DNA of 64,000 nt. Source: Variovorax sp. OV700. Its GTDB lineage: Bacteria; Pseudomonadota; Gammaproteobacteria; Burkholderiales; Burkholderiaceae_C. Both the position numbers and the translations under genes were made by a program. The DNA is taken from positions 62,001 to 126,000 of the forward strand of contig NZ_FNDR01000012.1 of NCBI RefSeq assembly GCF_900099805.1, in the 5' to 3' direction. The notes beneath the pieces were generated by a model. It was not told the origin of the DNA. It searched no databases and saw only the letters and a program-made list of their open reading frames with translations. Numbering within the stretch: position 1 is the stretch's first letter; the number at the start of each line of letters is the position of its first letter. Shown in pieces: positions 48,801 through 57,502 of this stretch.

Positions 48801-51161
48801 ATGACCACACGCCGCAAGTTTCTTCACAGCGCAACCGGCACCGGCATTGCCGCCGCCACGCTGGCGACCTTTCCCCCGAGCATTCGCCGCGCGCTGGCCA
48901 TTCCGGCGCACCACGAGACCGGCACCATCAAGGACGTGAAGCACGTGGTGCTGCTGATGCAGGAGAACCGCTCCTTCGACAGCTACTTCGGCACCTTCAA
49001 GGGCGTGCGCGGCTACGGCGATCGCTTTGCCGTGCCGGCGCCCAACGGCAAGACCATCTTCCACCAGACCTACACCAAGACCACGCCGCCCAGCACCTAT
49101 GTTCCCTACCGACTCGACGAGAGCAAGGGCAACGCGCAGCGCGCGGGCAGCACGCCGCACAGCTGGTCGGACTCGCAGGCCGCATGGGACCATGGCCGCA
49201 TGTTCAAGTGGCCCGACGTGAAGAACCTGCTGTCGATGGGCTACTACGACACCGCCGAAGTGCCGTTCCAGCGCGCGCTGGCCGAGGCCTTCACGCTGTG
49301 CGACCACTACCACTGCGGCATGCACACCGGCACCATTGCCAACCGCTTGTTCTACTGGAGCGGCACCAACGGGCCGAACGGCATCAGCCCCCTCGACGGC
49401 AGCAAGGTGCAGCTCGCGGTGCTGAACAACCAGTTCAACGCCGGCAACGACATCGGCGCCTCCAGCGAAGGCTGGACCTGGACCACCTATGCCGACCGGC
49501 TCGAGAAGGCCGGCGTGAAATGGAAGGTCTACCAGAGCCTGATCGACAACTTCGGCTGCAACGAGATGATGAGCTTTCGCCATTGGCGCACCGCGGTCGA
49601 GCAGATGCCGGCGGCGCGCCGTCCCGTGTATGTGCCGGCGACCGACATCACGCAGCCGGTGACCGCCGCCGGCCCGTTCTACGACGCGGCCATCGACGAC
49701 CCGCTCAGCCCGCTGGCCAAGGGCTTCGGCAACACCATGCCGTATGGCTTTCTCGAAACCTTCCGTGAAGACATCCGCAGCGGCACCTTGCCGGCGGTGT
49801 CGTGGATCATTTCGCCTTCGGCCTACAGCGAGCACCCCGGACCGTCGAGCCCGGCCAAGGGCGGCTGGTACGTGCAGGAAGTGCTGGACGCGCTGACCTC
49901 CAACCCCGAGGTCTGGAGCAAGACCGTGCTGCTCATCAACTTCGACGAGAACGACGGCTTCTTCGACCACCTGCCTTCGCCCGCGGTGCCGTCGCGCAAC
50001 CCTGATGGCTCGCTGGCCGGCGCCACCACGCTGGCCGAGGCCGACGTGGCCGTCGAATATCACAACTACACGCCGGCCACGCCCAAGCAGCCCGCCGTGG
50101 ACGGCCGGCCCTACGGCCCCGGCCCGCGCGTGCCGATGTGGGTGGTCTCGCCGTGGAGCCGCGGCGGCTGGGTCAACTCGCAAGTCTGCGACCACACCTC
50201 GACGCTGATGTTTCTGGAAAAGTGCTTCGGCGTGGCTGAGCCGCAGATCAGCAAGTACCGCCGCGCCGTCTGCAGCGACCTGGCCACCGCCTTCAACTTC
50301 GAGCGCCCCAACGACGAGCCGCTGCCCACGCTGGCCGGGCGCAAGACCAAGGCCGATGCCGATGCGCTCACTGCCGCGCAGCAGGCGCTGCCGGGCATCG
50401 TGCCGTCGCCCGACGCTGCCCTGCCGGCACAGGCCACCGGCGTGCGCCCCTCGCGCGCGCTGCCTTACGAACTGCACGCAAGCGCGCGCAGCGATTCGCT
50501 CAATGGCCGCGTGCAGCTCCTGTTTGCCAACAGCGGCAGGGCTGCCGCCGTGTTCCACGTCTACGACAAGCTGAACCTGGCGGACCGTCTGCCGCGCCGC
50601 TATGCGGTTGAGCCTGGCAAGCAGCTCGACGGCTACTGGAGCGCCATGACCGACAACGCGGGCCTGTACGACCTGTGGGTGCTCGGCCCCAACGGCTTTC
50701 ACCGCCAGTTCAAGGGCGACCTGAACCGGCTGCGCGCCGGCGGTGCGCCCGCGCCCGAAATCCGGGTCGCCTACGACTCGCGCCGCGGCGACATCTATTT
50801 GCAGATGCGCAACGACGGCCAGCGCGATTGCCGCTTCACCGTGCAGTCGAACAAGGCCTATCCGCGCCCCGATGCGTACCAGGCCGGCGGCAGGGACCGC
50901 AACGGCAACAATAGCAACTACGCGCAGGCCAACGACGACAAGGGCGTGTACGGCAACAACCCCGACGGCTCGTGGAGCGTGCGCGTCAAGGGCGGCAGCG
51001 ACACCCACATGCGCTGGGGCCTGGACGCCAGCGGGCAGTGGTACGACTTCGTGGTCACCTGCGATGCCGACGCGTCTTTCTACCGGCGCTTTGCGGGCCG
51101 CATCGAGACCGGCCGGCACTCGGTGAGCGATCCGGCCATGGGGCTGCCCGACCGCTTCTGA
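48801..51161 (+). CDS. Phosphocholine-specific phospholipase C, Tat-exported
   Basis: A 786-residue secreted phospholipase C of the PlcH/PlcN family, which hydrolyses phosphatidylcholine and sphingomyelin head groups. The twin-arginine signal is TTRRKFLHSATGTGIAAATLATF. The phosphoesterase domain (about residues 45-430) has the metal-binding VVLLMQENRSFDSYFGTFKGVRGYGDRF, followed by FCDHYHCGMHTGTIANRLFYWSG with L for F at the first position, and NFDENDGFFDHLPSP. The C-terminal ~300 residues hold two copies of the beta-sandwich domain found in these enzymes. No accessory plcR gene follows. It may serve phosphate or choline scavenging. Confidence 0.94.
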   Translation: MTTRRKFLHSATGTGIAAATLATFPPSIRRALAIPAHHETGTIKDVKHVVLLMQENRSFDSYFGTFKGVRGYGDRFAVPAPNGKTIFHQTYTKTTPPSTYVPYRLDESKGNAQRAGSTPHSWSDSQAAWDHGRMFKWPDVKNLLSMGYYDTAEVPFQRALAEAFTLCDHYHCGMHTGTIANRLFYWSGTNGPNGISPLDGSKVQLAVLNNQFNAGNDIGASSEGWTWTTYADRLEKAGVKWKVYQSLIDNFGCNEMMSFRHWRTAVEQMPAARRPVYVPATDITQPVTAAGPFYDAAIDDPLSPLAKGFGNTMPYGFLETFREDIRSGTLPAVSWIISPSAYSEHPGPSSPAKGGWYVQEVLDALTSNPEVWSKTVLLINFDENDGFFDHLPSPAVPSRNPDGSLAGATTLAEADVAVEYHNYTPATPKQPAVDGRPYGPGPRVPMWVVSPWSRGGWVNSQVCDHTSTLMFLEKCFGVAEPQISKYRRAVCSDLATAFNFERPNDEPLPTLAGRKTKADADALTAAQQALPGIVPSPDAALPAQATGVRPSRALPYELHASARSDSLNGRVQLLFANSGRAAAVFHVYDKLNLADRLPRRYAVEPGKQLDGYWSAMTDNAGLYDLWVLGPNGFHRQFKGDLNRLRAGGAPAPEIRVAYDSRRGDIYLQMRNDGQRDCRFTVQSNKAYPRPDAYQAGGRDRNGNNSNYAQANDDKGVYGNNPDGSWSVRVKGGSDTHMRWGLDASGQWYDFVVTCDADASFYRRFAGRIETGRHSVSDPAMGLPDRF

Positions 51162-51178
51162 CCGAAGCCGGCAAAGAG

Positions 51179-52114
51179 CTACGGCAACAGCTTGGCGATG
51201 GCGTCGGTGAACGACGGAATGTCGGTTTGGGTGTGGGTCGCCGGATACGTCATCTCCGTCACCGACAAGCCCCCGTATCCGCGCGCAAGCAGCCGCATGT
51301 ACATCGCATCGACAGGCGTGAAGTTGCACTCGCGCGGGTTGCCGCAGCGCGTCAGGACGAGCGTTGCAGGCAAGGGCCTGCCACCGAGCGCGTCGTGCAT
51401 TTGCTGCTCGAGGTTCTGGTATTCGGCCTCCTGGTAATAGAACGCGCCTTCGAACGACAGGAAGTGCGAGAACGTCAGGTTGCCCGCCGCCCCTTCGAGA
51501 AAAAGCGCAATGCCCGCCATGCTCCCGCTCAGCGAGAGGCCAGTCAGCAAACGCTTTTTTACATCGGCGCGGTATCTTGTTTCGATGAACGGCACCAGTT
51601 CAAGCGTCAAAAAGTCGTGGTACGGCCGAGCGCCGGGCAGGGTGTAGTCCTGCTCGCGCCGCGCCGAGCCGCCAATGCCGACCAGGATCGCTTGCGTGCC
51701 GCGCTGCTCGAGGATGTCCCTGAAGTTGGCAAAGCGGGTGCCGGGCGGATTGAAGATCGCATCGCCATCCATCGCATAGATGACCGGGTAACTCGCTGAA
51801 CTGCCGTCGTAGGAGGCGGGCAGGTAGATGTCTATCGGATAGGTGGCACCCGTCTTGGCGGAGGTGATGGTGTCCGTGACGACACGGCTGGTTGCGGGAG
51901 GCGGCTGTTCAGCCGGAGGCGCGGGTTCAGCGGGCGCGGGGGGCGCGGCCGCAGGAGGTGCGGGCGGTGCATCGGCCGGTGGCGCAGTGGCCGGCACTGC
52001 GGCGATTGGCAGCATGGCGCCGCCGCCACCTCCACCACCCCCGCCGCAACTCGACATGACCAGCACGAGTGCCAAGCTTCCAACAAAACCGACAAACGCA
52101 CGCCCAAACTGCAT
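51179..52114 (-). CDS. Lipoprotein esterase D-like alpha/beta hydrolase
   Basis: A 311-residue predicted lipoprotein hydrolase. Lipidation Cys23 (VMSSC) is followed directly by nine glycines and then a ~45-residue Ala/Pro-rich spacer. The esterase domain starts at ~80: YPIDIYLPASYDGSSASYPVIYAMDGDAIF is the esterase-D-type entry, the nucleophile elbow is LLTGLSLSGSMAG, and the catalytic His is probably in YPATHTQTDIPSF. It converges on the phospholipase C gene with 17 bp between stops. The substrate is unknown; ferric-siderophore esterases share the fold, but no siderophore genes are near. Confidence 0.87.
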   Translation of the reverse strand: MQFGRAFVGFVGSLALVLVMSSCGGGGGGGGGAMLPIAAVPATAPPADAPPAPPAAAPPAPAEPAPPAEQPPPATSRVVTDTITSAKTGATYPIDIYLPASYDGSSASYPVIYAMDGDAIFNPPGTRFANFRDILEQRGTQAILVGIGGSARREQDYTLPGARPYHDFLTLELVPFIETRYRADVKKRLLTGLSLSGSMAGIALFLEGAAGNLTFSHFLSFEGAFYYQEAEYQNLEQQMHDALGGRPLPATLVLTRCGNPRECNFTPVDAMYMRLLARGYGGLSVTEMTYPATHTQTDIPSFTDAIAKLLP

Positions 52115-52384
52115 CGGAGTTCCTCGAACCTTGCGGGGTGAAGAAGAGGCTCATCGACGCCATGCCAAAAAAGCTGCGCCGGCCGGGTGCGGCCTCCCTT
52201 CATTCAGGATGCCACGGCATACCGAAATTCCGCCGCTGATCGAGGTAGATGGAAAGCGCAAAAGTCGTATCAGCCCCAAGCGGGCGAGAGGCCGGCCGGA
52301 TCGGGCCGTTGCTCGCGCCGCCAGAGGGCACGCGTCGACCGGCTACCCTGCGCGTCCCGCCTTCTTTTCTCCGCTACAAAGCCG

Positions 52385-53326
52385 ATGCCAGTCCCGCCCG
52401 TTGCCAACAACATGCCCGACGACGCCGTTCTCACCGCCTGGGCTCGTCTACGCGACATGGTCGCGGCGCGAACTCCTGCGGACGGCCGCACCGATGCGCT
52501 GTATCCGGGGCTGCGCTGCTATCGCTTCTCTCGTCCAATCCGCTACGAGAAAACCCAGCGCCTTACGCCGGGCGTGGTGGTGGTCTTGCAGGGCCGCAAG
52601 ACGGCGCACCTGGGCGGCGACCGTCGCTCGCTCGACTACGGCGCCACGCAGTGCCTGGTGCTCGGGGCCGAGGTCGCGTGCCTCGGCACGGTCGTTGGGG
52701 CGAGCGCCCAAGAGCCGTACCTCGCCATCCATCTCGACCTGCCGCCCGACGTGCTGGTCAAATCCTTTGTCGCCTTGGCGGAAAGCGGCACGCTGATAGC
52801 TGAGCCCGACCGCGTGACCGAGAGCTTCACGGCCCCGGTAGGGCCGGAGGTTGTCGAGGCCTTCGCCCGCCTGCTGCTGGCGGCCGACGACCCGGTGGAC
52901 CGCCGCACGCTCGCGCCGTTGGTCGTCGAAGAGATCGTGCTGCGGCTGCTGCGCTCCGAGGCCGCGGCCGCCATCCGCAGCGCGGGCGCGGTCACCAAGG
53001 CCGGCGCACGCATACAAACGGCCATCGCTTTCATGCGCCGCCATCTGGATCGGCCGCTGTCGGTGGCCGAGATCGCCGGCCATGTCCACATGAGCCCTTC
53101 GCACTTCGCGCACAGTTTTCGCGAGGTGGCCGGGGTCACGCCGATGCGCTGCATTCGAGACTTGCGCTTGGAAGAGGCGCGCATGCTGATGTTGGGAGCG
53201 GGGCTGCGCCCGGGCGATGCGGCTGCGAAGGTGGGGTTCGAGAGTGCGGCTCATTTCAACCGCGCGTTTCGCAGGCGGTTCGAGGCAACGCCCGCGGAGT
53301 ACGTGCGGCGCGTGCAGTCGGGCTGA
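52385..53326 (+). CDS. AraC-family transcriptional regulator
   Basis: A 313-residue regulator with an AraC-type N-terminal sensing domain (PGLRCYRFSRPIRYEKTQRLTPGVVVVLQGRKTAHLGG, residues ~35-75) and a C-terminal double helix-turn-helix (IQTAIAFMRRHLDRPLSVAEIAGHVHMSPSHFAHSFREVAGVTPMRCIRDLRLEEA...). A second in-frame ATG nine codons on (MPDDAVLTAW) is possible. It is divergent from the esterase gene (270 bp between starts) and upstream of the small monooxygenase-like gene; either could be its target. Confidence 0.92.
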   Translation: MPVPPVANNMPDDAVLTAWARLRDMVAARTPADGRTDALYPGLRCYRFSRPIRYEKTQRLTPGVVVVLQGRKTAHLGGDRRSLDYGATQCLVLGAEVACLGTVVGASAQEPYLAIHLDLPPDVLVKSFVALAESGTLIAEPDRVTESFTAPVGPEVVEAFARLLLAADDPVDRRTLAPLVVEEIVLRLLRSEAAAAIRSAGAVTKAGARIQTAIAFMRRHLDRPLSVAEIAGHVHMSPSHFAHSFREVAGVTPMRCIRDLRLEEARMLMLGAGLRPGDAAAKVGFESAAHFNRAFRRRFEATPAEYVRRVQSG

Positions 53327-53456
53327 TGCCGACGCGTCTGCCTTCTTCTTTCGCAGCCATGGTCAATTTCTTCGCAGCTTCACGCCTTGGCGCGGGGAGG
53401 GTCGCTGGCTAACCTGCCTGCTTCCCTTTTCTTTTTCAAGCCAACGCGAAATTTCC

Positions 53457-53747
53457 ATGGACCCCATCAACGTCATCATCACTTTCGAAGCCAAGCCCGA
53501 GGGCGCCTCCGCCTTCGCCGAGCTCATGCACCAGGTCAAGCAGTCGCTGCCATCGGCGGACGGCTGCCGGGGCGTGCAGCTGTTCGGGCGCAGCGACAAC
53601 GCCTGCGTGTTCACACTGGTCGAGTCGTGGGAATCGCAGAGCCATCATCAGGCGCATATTGCGGGTGCGGTGGCGTCGGGGGCTTGGGATGCGCTGGCGG
53701 CGCAGCTGGCTTGTGCACCCGTCAGTTGCTATTACAGGGCACTTTGA
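53457..53747 (+). CDS. Antibiotic biosynthesis monooxygenase-like (ABM) small protein
   Basis: A 96-residue ferredoxin-like dimeric alpha/beta barrel protein: INVIITFEAKPEGASAFAELMHQVKQSLPSADGCRGVQLFGRSDNACVFTLVESWESQSHHQAHIA has the ABM spacing, with the central W and a His pair. Members act as cofactor-free quinone-forming monooxygenases or as chaperones for reactive intermediates. It lies 130 bp after the AraC gene on the same strand, so co-regulation is plausible. Its 3' end almost meets the converging zincin-like gene (15 bp). Confidence 0.82.
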   Translation: MDPINVIITFEAKPEGASAFAELMHQVKQSLPSADGCRGVQLFGRSDNACVFTLVESWESQSHHQAHIAGAVASGAWDALAAQLACAPVSCYYRAL

Positions 53748-53762
53748 GACCGTGGAAGGCCG

Positions 53763-54329
53763 TCACCGAATCCAGTTCTTGAAGAGGTTGCGCCGAAACC
53801 CATTGCTGTCGTAGGTGGGCGCCTTGTAGGCTGGGTTCGCCGCCACTTCCGCGGTCAAGGCCGTCACGTCCGCCGCTGCCACTGAGTAGCCGCCCGCGAG
53901 CAGACCCTTGGCGATGCCGTGCGCGATGGTGCGTATGGTTTGCGAGCCGAGCGGGGGCTTCCCCAGGGCTTCGAGGTACATGGCTTCGGCGATATAGGCC
54001 GTGGCCTCGTCCTCGTGGCTCGAGTGGATGCCGGTGTTCTGGATGTCCAGGTGGGCATGCGTGCATTCATGCACCAGATAGGCCTGGTCGCTGGCGTTCG
54101 AGATCGAGAACCCGGGCCGGAGATCGAGCGTGTCAAAACCCATGTAGTAGCTGGCGCCGGCACCCGACTTCACGGCGCCGCCGAGCTTGATGGCCTCGCT
54201 GCCGATGGCGTCAGCCACATCGTTCTGGTAGGCGCTCGGGTACACCTTGAACGACATGAAGGCGAAGTTCAGCCGGGGAATGGTGGTGTCGCGCTTCAGG
54301 AAATTGACGATGTCCGATTTGAGTGTCAT
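53763..54329 (-). CDS. Putative zincin-type metallopeptidase-like protein, unknown family
   Basis: A 188-residue protein without a signal peptide. The start at 54329 has GGGAGCT upstream. Residues 85-95 read LVHECTHAHLD, giving the zinc motif HExxH (His87, Glu88, His91). Seventeen residues further, SSHEDEATAYIAEAMYL offers a Glu/Asp-rich third-ligand candidate, an arrangement seen in several minimal metallopeptidases. The C-terminus is basic and aromatic (GFRRNLFKNWIR). It is not matched to a named family. Proteolytic activity is inferred only from the motif. Confidence 0.72.
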   Translation of the reverse strand: MTLKSDIVNFLKRDTTIPRLNFAFMSFKVYPSAYQNDVADAIGSEAIKLGGAVKSGAGASYYMGFDTLDLRPGFSISNASDQAYLVHECTHAHLDIQNTGIHSSHEDEATAYIAEAMYLEALGKPPLGSQTIRTIAHGIAKGLLAGGYSVAAADVTALTAEVAANPAYKAPTYDSNGFRRNLFKNWIR

Positions 54330-54565
54330 GAATAGCTCCCGCGGGTGAAACGTATGCAGCAAGCCGGAAGTCTGGCGAACCCGGCCTGCGCCGGCTATAT
54401 GGCGTTGGCGGTGCCGAGGCAATAGGCCGGTAGGCCGCACTGGCGAAGCGGCCGACAAAATCTCGCAAGTTGCCAACGATGCACGAAAGCGGCGCTCGCG
54501 CGCCAAAGCATCGCGAATGCGGCGCTACGATGCACTGCATCTGCCGACAAGGAAGGGAAGACACC

Positions 54566-54943
54566 ATGCGCATCGACCAGCAACAACCCGGTTTCATCTG
54601 CACGCATACGCGTGGCGCCATGGCAGCGGCGCTTTGCGCCGCGTCGCTCTTCGTCGCCGGCTGCCAAACAAAACCGCAGTTCCGCCCCCTCACCTCCGAG
54701 GCTCCGCCGCCACCGGTCTTCGTGGCCGTGACCGGCGATGCCGATTGCCAAGTCAACCAGGCGCGCTACGCATTGGGTCGGGCAATCGATGCGCCGCTGC
54801 TGGAAGAAATGCGAAACCGCACCGGTTCCAAATCTGCGCGCACCTCTGCGGCCGGTGCCCCGTTGCCGGCGCCGGCCGATCCGGGGCGGCTCACTATCGA
54901 TGTCGATCCCCAGGGTCGAATAATCGGCGCTCGCTGCGGCTGA
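54566..54943 (+). CDS. I78-family peptidase inhibitor-like lipoprotein
   Basis: A 125-residue predicted lipoprotein. Lipobox FVAGC (Cys33) follows an N-terminally extended signal peptide. The mature domain resembles the Potato-inhibitor-like I78 family: DADCQVNQARYALGRAIDAPLLEEMRNRTGSKSAR, then the C-terminal GRLTIDVDPQGRIIGARCG with its typical terminal Cys-Gly. AAGGAAGGGAAG precedes the ATG. Its divergent neighbour (start 54329) is a putative metallopeptidase, although I78 members usually target serine proteases, so a functional pair is only a suggestion. Confidence 0.83.
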   Translation: MRIDQQQPGFICTHTRGAMAAALCAASLFVAGCQTKPQFRPLTSEAPPPPVFVAVTGDADCQVNQARYALGRAIDAPLLEEMRNRTGSKSARTSAAGAPLPAPADPGRLTIDVDPQGRIIGARCG

Positions 54944-54965
54944 CGTTCTTCACAATAATTGCGCG

Positions 54966-55619
54966 ATGACGAAGACGAACACCTCCACCCCCATCGCGCT
55001 CGACTGCTACTACAGCCTTTCCTCGCCCTGGGCCTACCTGGGCGGCCCGCAGCTGCAAGACATCGTGCGCCGCCACCATGTGCGGCTCACGCTCAAGCCC
55101 TACGATTTTCAGGCGGTGGTGCCCCAAACCGGCGGCATTCCACTGAAGACGCGGCCCGAGCCGCGCCGCACTTACCACGCGCTCGAGCTCGCGCGCTGGC
55201 GCGACTATCTCGGCATGCCGCTGAACCTGGAGCCGGCCTACTACCCCAAGGGCGCACCTGCCGATCCGCACTGGAACAAGTACCCGGGCTGGATGGTGAT
55301 TGCCGCCCAGCTGCAGGGGCTCGATGCGCAGCCGCTCTCGCACGCGCTGCTGCGCGCGCTGTGGGCCGAAGAGCGCGACACCTCCGAGGCGGAGGTCCGC
55401 ATCGCGGTGGCCGAAGAAAACGGCTACGACGGCGCCTCGCTGCAGGCGCTGGAGCAGGCGGCCGAGACGCTGGCGGTGTATCGCGCCAACAGCGCGGAGG
55501 CCATCGAGGCGGGCGTGTTCGGCGCGCCCACCTTTATTCTGAACGGCGAGCGTTTCTGGGGCCAGGACCGGCTGGCTTTTCTCGACAGGGCCTTGGACCG
55601 GCTGCGCGCGGCACGCTGA
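54966..55619 (+). CDS. DsbA-fold 2-hydroxychromene-2-carboxylate isomerase-like protein
   Basis: A 217-residue thioredoxin-superfamily protein of the HCCA isomerase/DsbA group. The N-terminal active-site strand is IALDCYYSLSSPWAYLGGPQLQD, where Ser replaces the CxxC pair, as in kappa-class glutathione transferases. Further marks are the central helical insert LELARWRDYLGMPLNLEP and the cis-Pro loop GVFGAPTFILNGERFWGQDRLAFLD. It is probably glutathione-dependent. It lies 22 bp after the I78-like gene and may be cotranscribed. Confidence 0.9.
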   Translation: MTKTNTSTPIALDCYYSLSSPWAYLGGPQLQDIVRRHHVRLTLKPYDFQAVVPQTGGIPLKTRPEPRRTYHALELARWRDYLGMPLNLEPAYYPKGAPADPHWNKYPGWMVIAAQLQGLDAQPLSHALLRALWAEERDTSEAEVRIAVAEENGYDGASLQALEQAAETLAVYRANSAEAIEAGVFGAPTFILNGERFWGQDRLAFLDRALDRLRAAR

Positions 55620-56047
55620 AGCGGTCTTGCAGTGCGGCCGCGAGGATTGACCGCACTGCCTCGATTGTTGCGGTAGCCGCCGCGCGCCGGTTCTGCCACC
55701 GACCCATCGACCACCTCAGGAATACGCACGGCCTCTACGCAGCCATGGCCTTTCTCATCGGCTTCATCTAATTGCAAACGGGCAGTTTGCAATTGATCGC
55801 ATTGCATTGCCAAGAATTTCACGGTGCGGCTTCCTTCGCATCAGTCTTCGCGTTCGGTCAATCGGCGCATTGACGATTTGCCAACTGATACTTGAAGTCA
55901 GATCTTCAACGGCGTCATGCCACGTGGCGAGCGGTTGATGACGCCCCACGAAGAACGGCGTGTCTTCGTGCATCTCCTGACTTTTGAGCTCCTTCGATCC
56001 AGCCTGTCTACAAGGACTGGCAGTTCGCGCAGATCGTGCAATTCACT
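55620..56047. other. Intergenic region with a perfect 10-bp inverted repeat
   Basis: 428 bp without a supported gene, more AT-rich than its left flank. It contains AATTGCAAAC (55770-55779), a 5-nt loop, and GTTTGCAATT (55785-55794), a perfect inverted repeat, followed by two ATTGC direct repeats (near 55800-55808). There is no T-run, so it looks more like an operator than a terminator. The region precedes the methyltransferase/glycosyltransferase cassette and should hold its promoter. Confidence 0.6.
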
Positions 56048-57502
56048 ATGACCGAATTTCCAGAATCGCCTGCAGCGCGTGTGCTCGACACGCGCTACGG
56101 AAACCTCAGCGTCCCAGGAGGGAAGAGTGATCTGATCACCGATTTTCTCGAGCACTATGGAGAGTGGGCGTCGCTTGAAGTGGAGTACCTTGCGTCGTTG
56201 CTGCCTCTGAAGGCACGGGTGCTGGACGTTGGCGCCTATGTGGGCACGTTCGGGTTGGGTATTGCGCAAACAGCAAATGCTGCATTCGTTGCAATGGTCG
56301 AGGGCAATCCGGCCATCGCGCCACACCTGGCGGCGAACGCGTCCCGGAACTTGCGTTGCCCACACGAAGTCCTGAACGCGCTTGTCGTCAATTCGGATGC
56401 GCCTCCGGTCGAGACGGGGTGGGCCGACGCGGACAATGCAGGATCCGCATCGTTCGGAGAAATGGCGAGCGGCGCGGTTCCCGTTCCGCTGCCCGATACG
56501 ACGATCAACTTCCGGGCCCTCGTGGAGCGCTTCGGTCCGCTTGACCTCATCAAGCTCGATGTTGAAGGAATGGAGGCACAACTGCTCTCCGACCATCCAT
56601 TGTTGCTGCATGACAAGTCCGTCTTGCTTTGGCTCGAATGCAACGAGACCCGCAGCTCTCTCGCCCTCGCGCAAATCCTGATCGATGCGGGGCGGCCGGT
56701 CACTTACTTTGCATGGCCGTCGCACAACCCGGACAACTATCGGGGCGTCCAGCGAAAGATGTTTCCGTTTGCCTACGAAGCAGGTCTTCTGCTCGGTGTG
56801 CAAGCCACGCCCCTGACGCCGCAGCAGCAGCGCGCCGGGTGCCTGATCAGGACCATTCATACAGTCGAGGATCTGAGAGAGGCGCTGTGGCTCACGCCGC
56901 GGTGGGCTCCGAGGGAGTGGGATGTGCTCGACCGCAATGAGATCGCCGCAATTGCGACGCATCTCTGGTTGGGAAAAAAACGGGAGAGATTCCTGTCCGA
57001 GGCCGAACCGATGACCGGGGGCAGCGCGGAAGAGGCCACGGCTAGGCACGCGAGCGCGAATCCGGACACGAACGCTCGCCTGATCGCGTTCAGCGACGCA
57101 AGGGTCGCCCAGCTTGAAAGCAAGTTGGCCGAACTCGTCAGCCAGAACCTCGAAATGGAGCGGGTGGAAAGTTCGGCCGTTGCTGCCGCCAATGCCAACG
57201 AACTGCGCGCCCGCGAACTGACCAGCAAATTGCATGCATTGCATCAGGAGCAGGTCGCCGCGCTGACAAAGCAACTCGAAGAATCCCAGGTATTGCGCGA
57301 ACGGCAGGGTTCCATGCTTGCGGGGCAGGCTGCCGTGCTGCTCGAGCAGAACAGAACTCTTTCGAACGCCCTGCGGGACGTCCGGGGCGGACTGACGTGG
57401 CGGATCGCTTCCCGGTTTTCCCGCATGGCCGACCATATCCCTCTCCTCAAGCGGGTCGCCAAGGGGCTGCTGCGTCGCAAGGTGGCTGGGGCGCAGTCAT
57501 GA
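56048..57502 (+). CDS. FkbM-family methyltransferase with C-terminal coiled coil
   Basis: A 484-residue protein. Residues ~25-240 are an FkbM-type SAM-dependent methyltransferase: ARVLDVGAYVGTFGLGIAQT is the SAM-binding loop, FVAMVEGNPAIAPHL follows, and LDLIKLDVEGMEAQLLSDH is a family signature. Residues ~345-450 form a long Glu/Gln/Ala-rich coiled coil (RVAQLESKLAELVSQNLEMERVESS). It ends in a basic amphipathic tail (GLTWRIASRFSRM...LLRRK) common in surface-glycan enzymes. The likely role is methylation of a sugar on O-antigen, capsule or a glycoprotein. It overlaps the next gene (ATGA). Lower GC than neighbours. Confidence 0.9.
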   Translation: MTEFPESPAARVLDTRYGNLSVPGGKSDLITDFLEHYGEWASLEVEYLASLLPLKARVLDVGAYVGTFGLGIAQTANAAFVAMVEGNPAIAPHLAANASRNLRCPHEVLNALVVNSDAPPVETGWADADNAGSASFGEMASGAVPVPLPDTTINFRALVERFGPLDLIKLDVEGMEAQLLSDHPLLLHDKSVLLWLECNETRSSLALAQILIDAGRPVTYFAWPSHNPDNYRGVQRKMFPFAYEAGLLLGVQATPLTPQQQRAGCLIRTIHTVEDLREALWLTPRWAPREWDVLDRNEIAAIATHLWLGKKRERFLSEAEPMTGGSAEEATARHASANPDTNARLIAFSDARVAQLESKLAELVSQNLEMERVESSAVAAANANELRARELTSKLHALHQEQVAALTKQLEESQVLRERQGSMLAGQAAVLLEQNRTLSNALRDVRGGLTWRIASRFSRMADHIPLLKRVAKGLLRRKVAGAQS

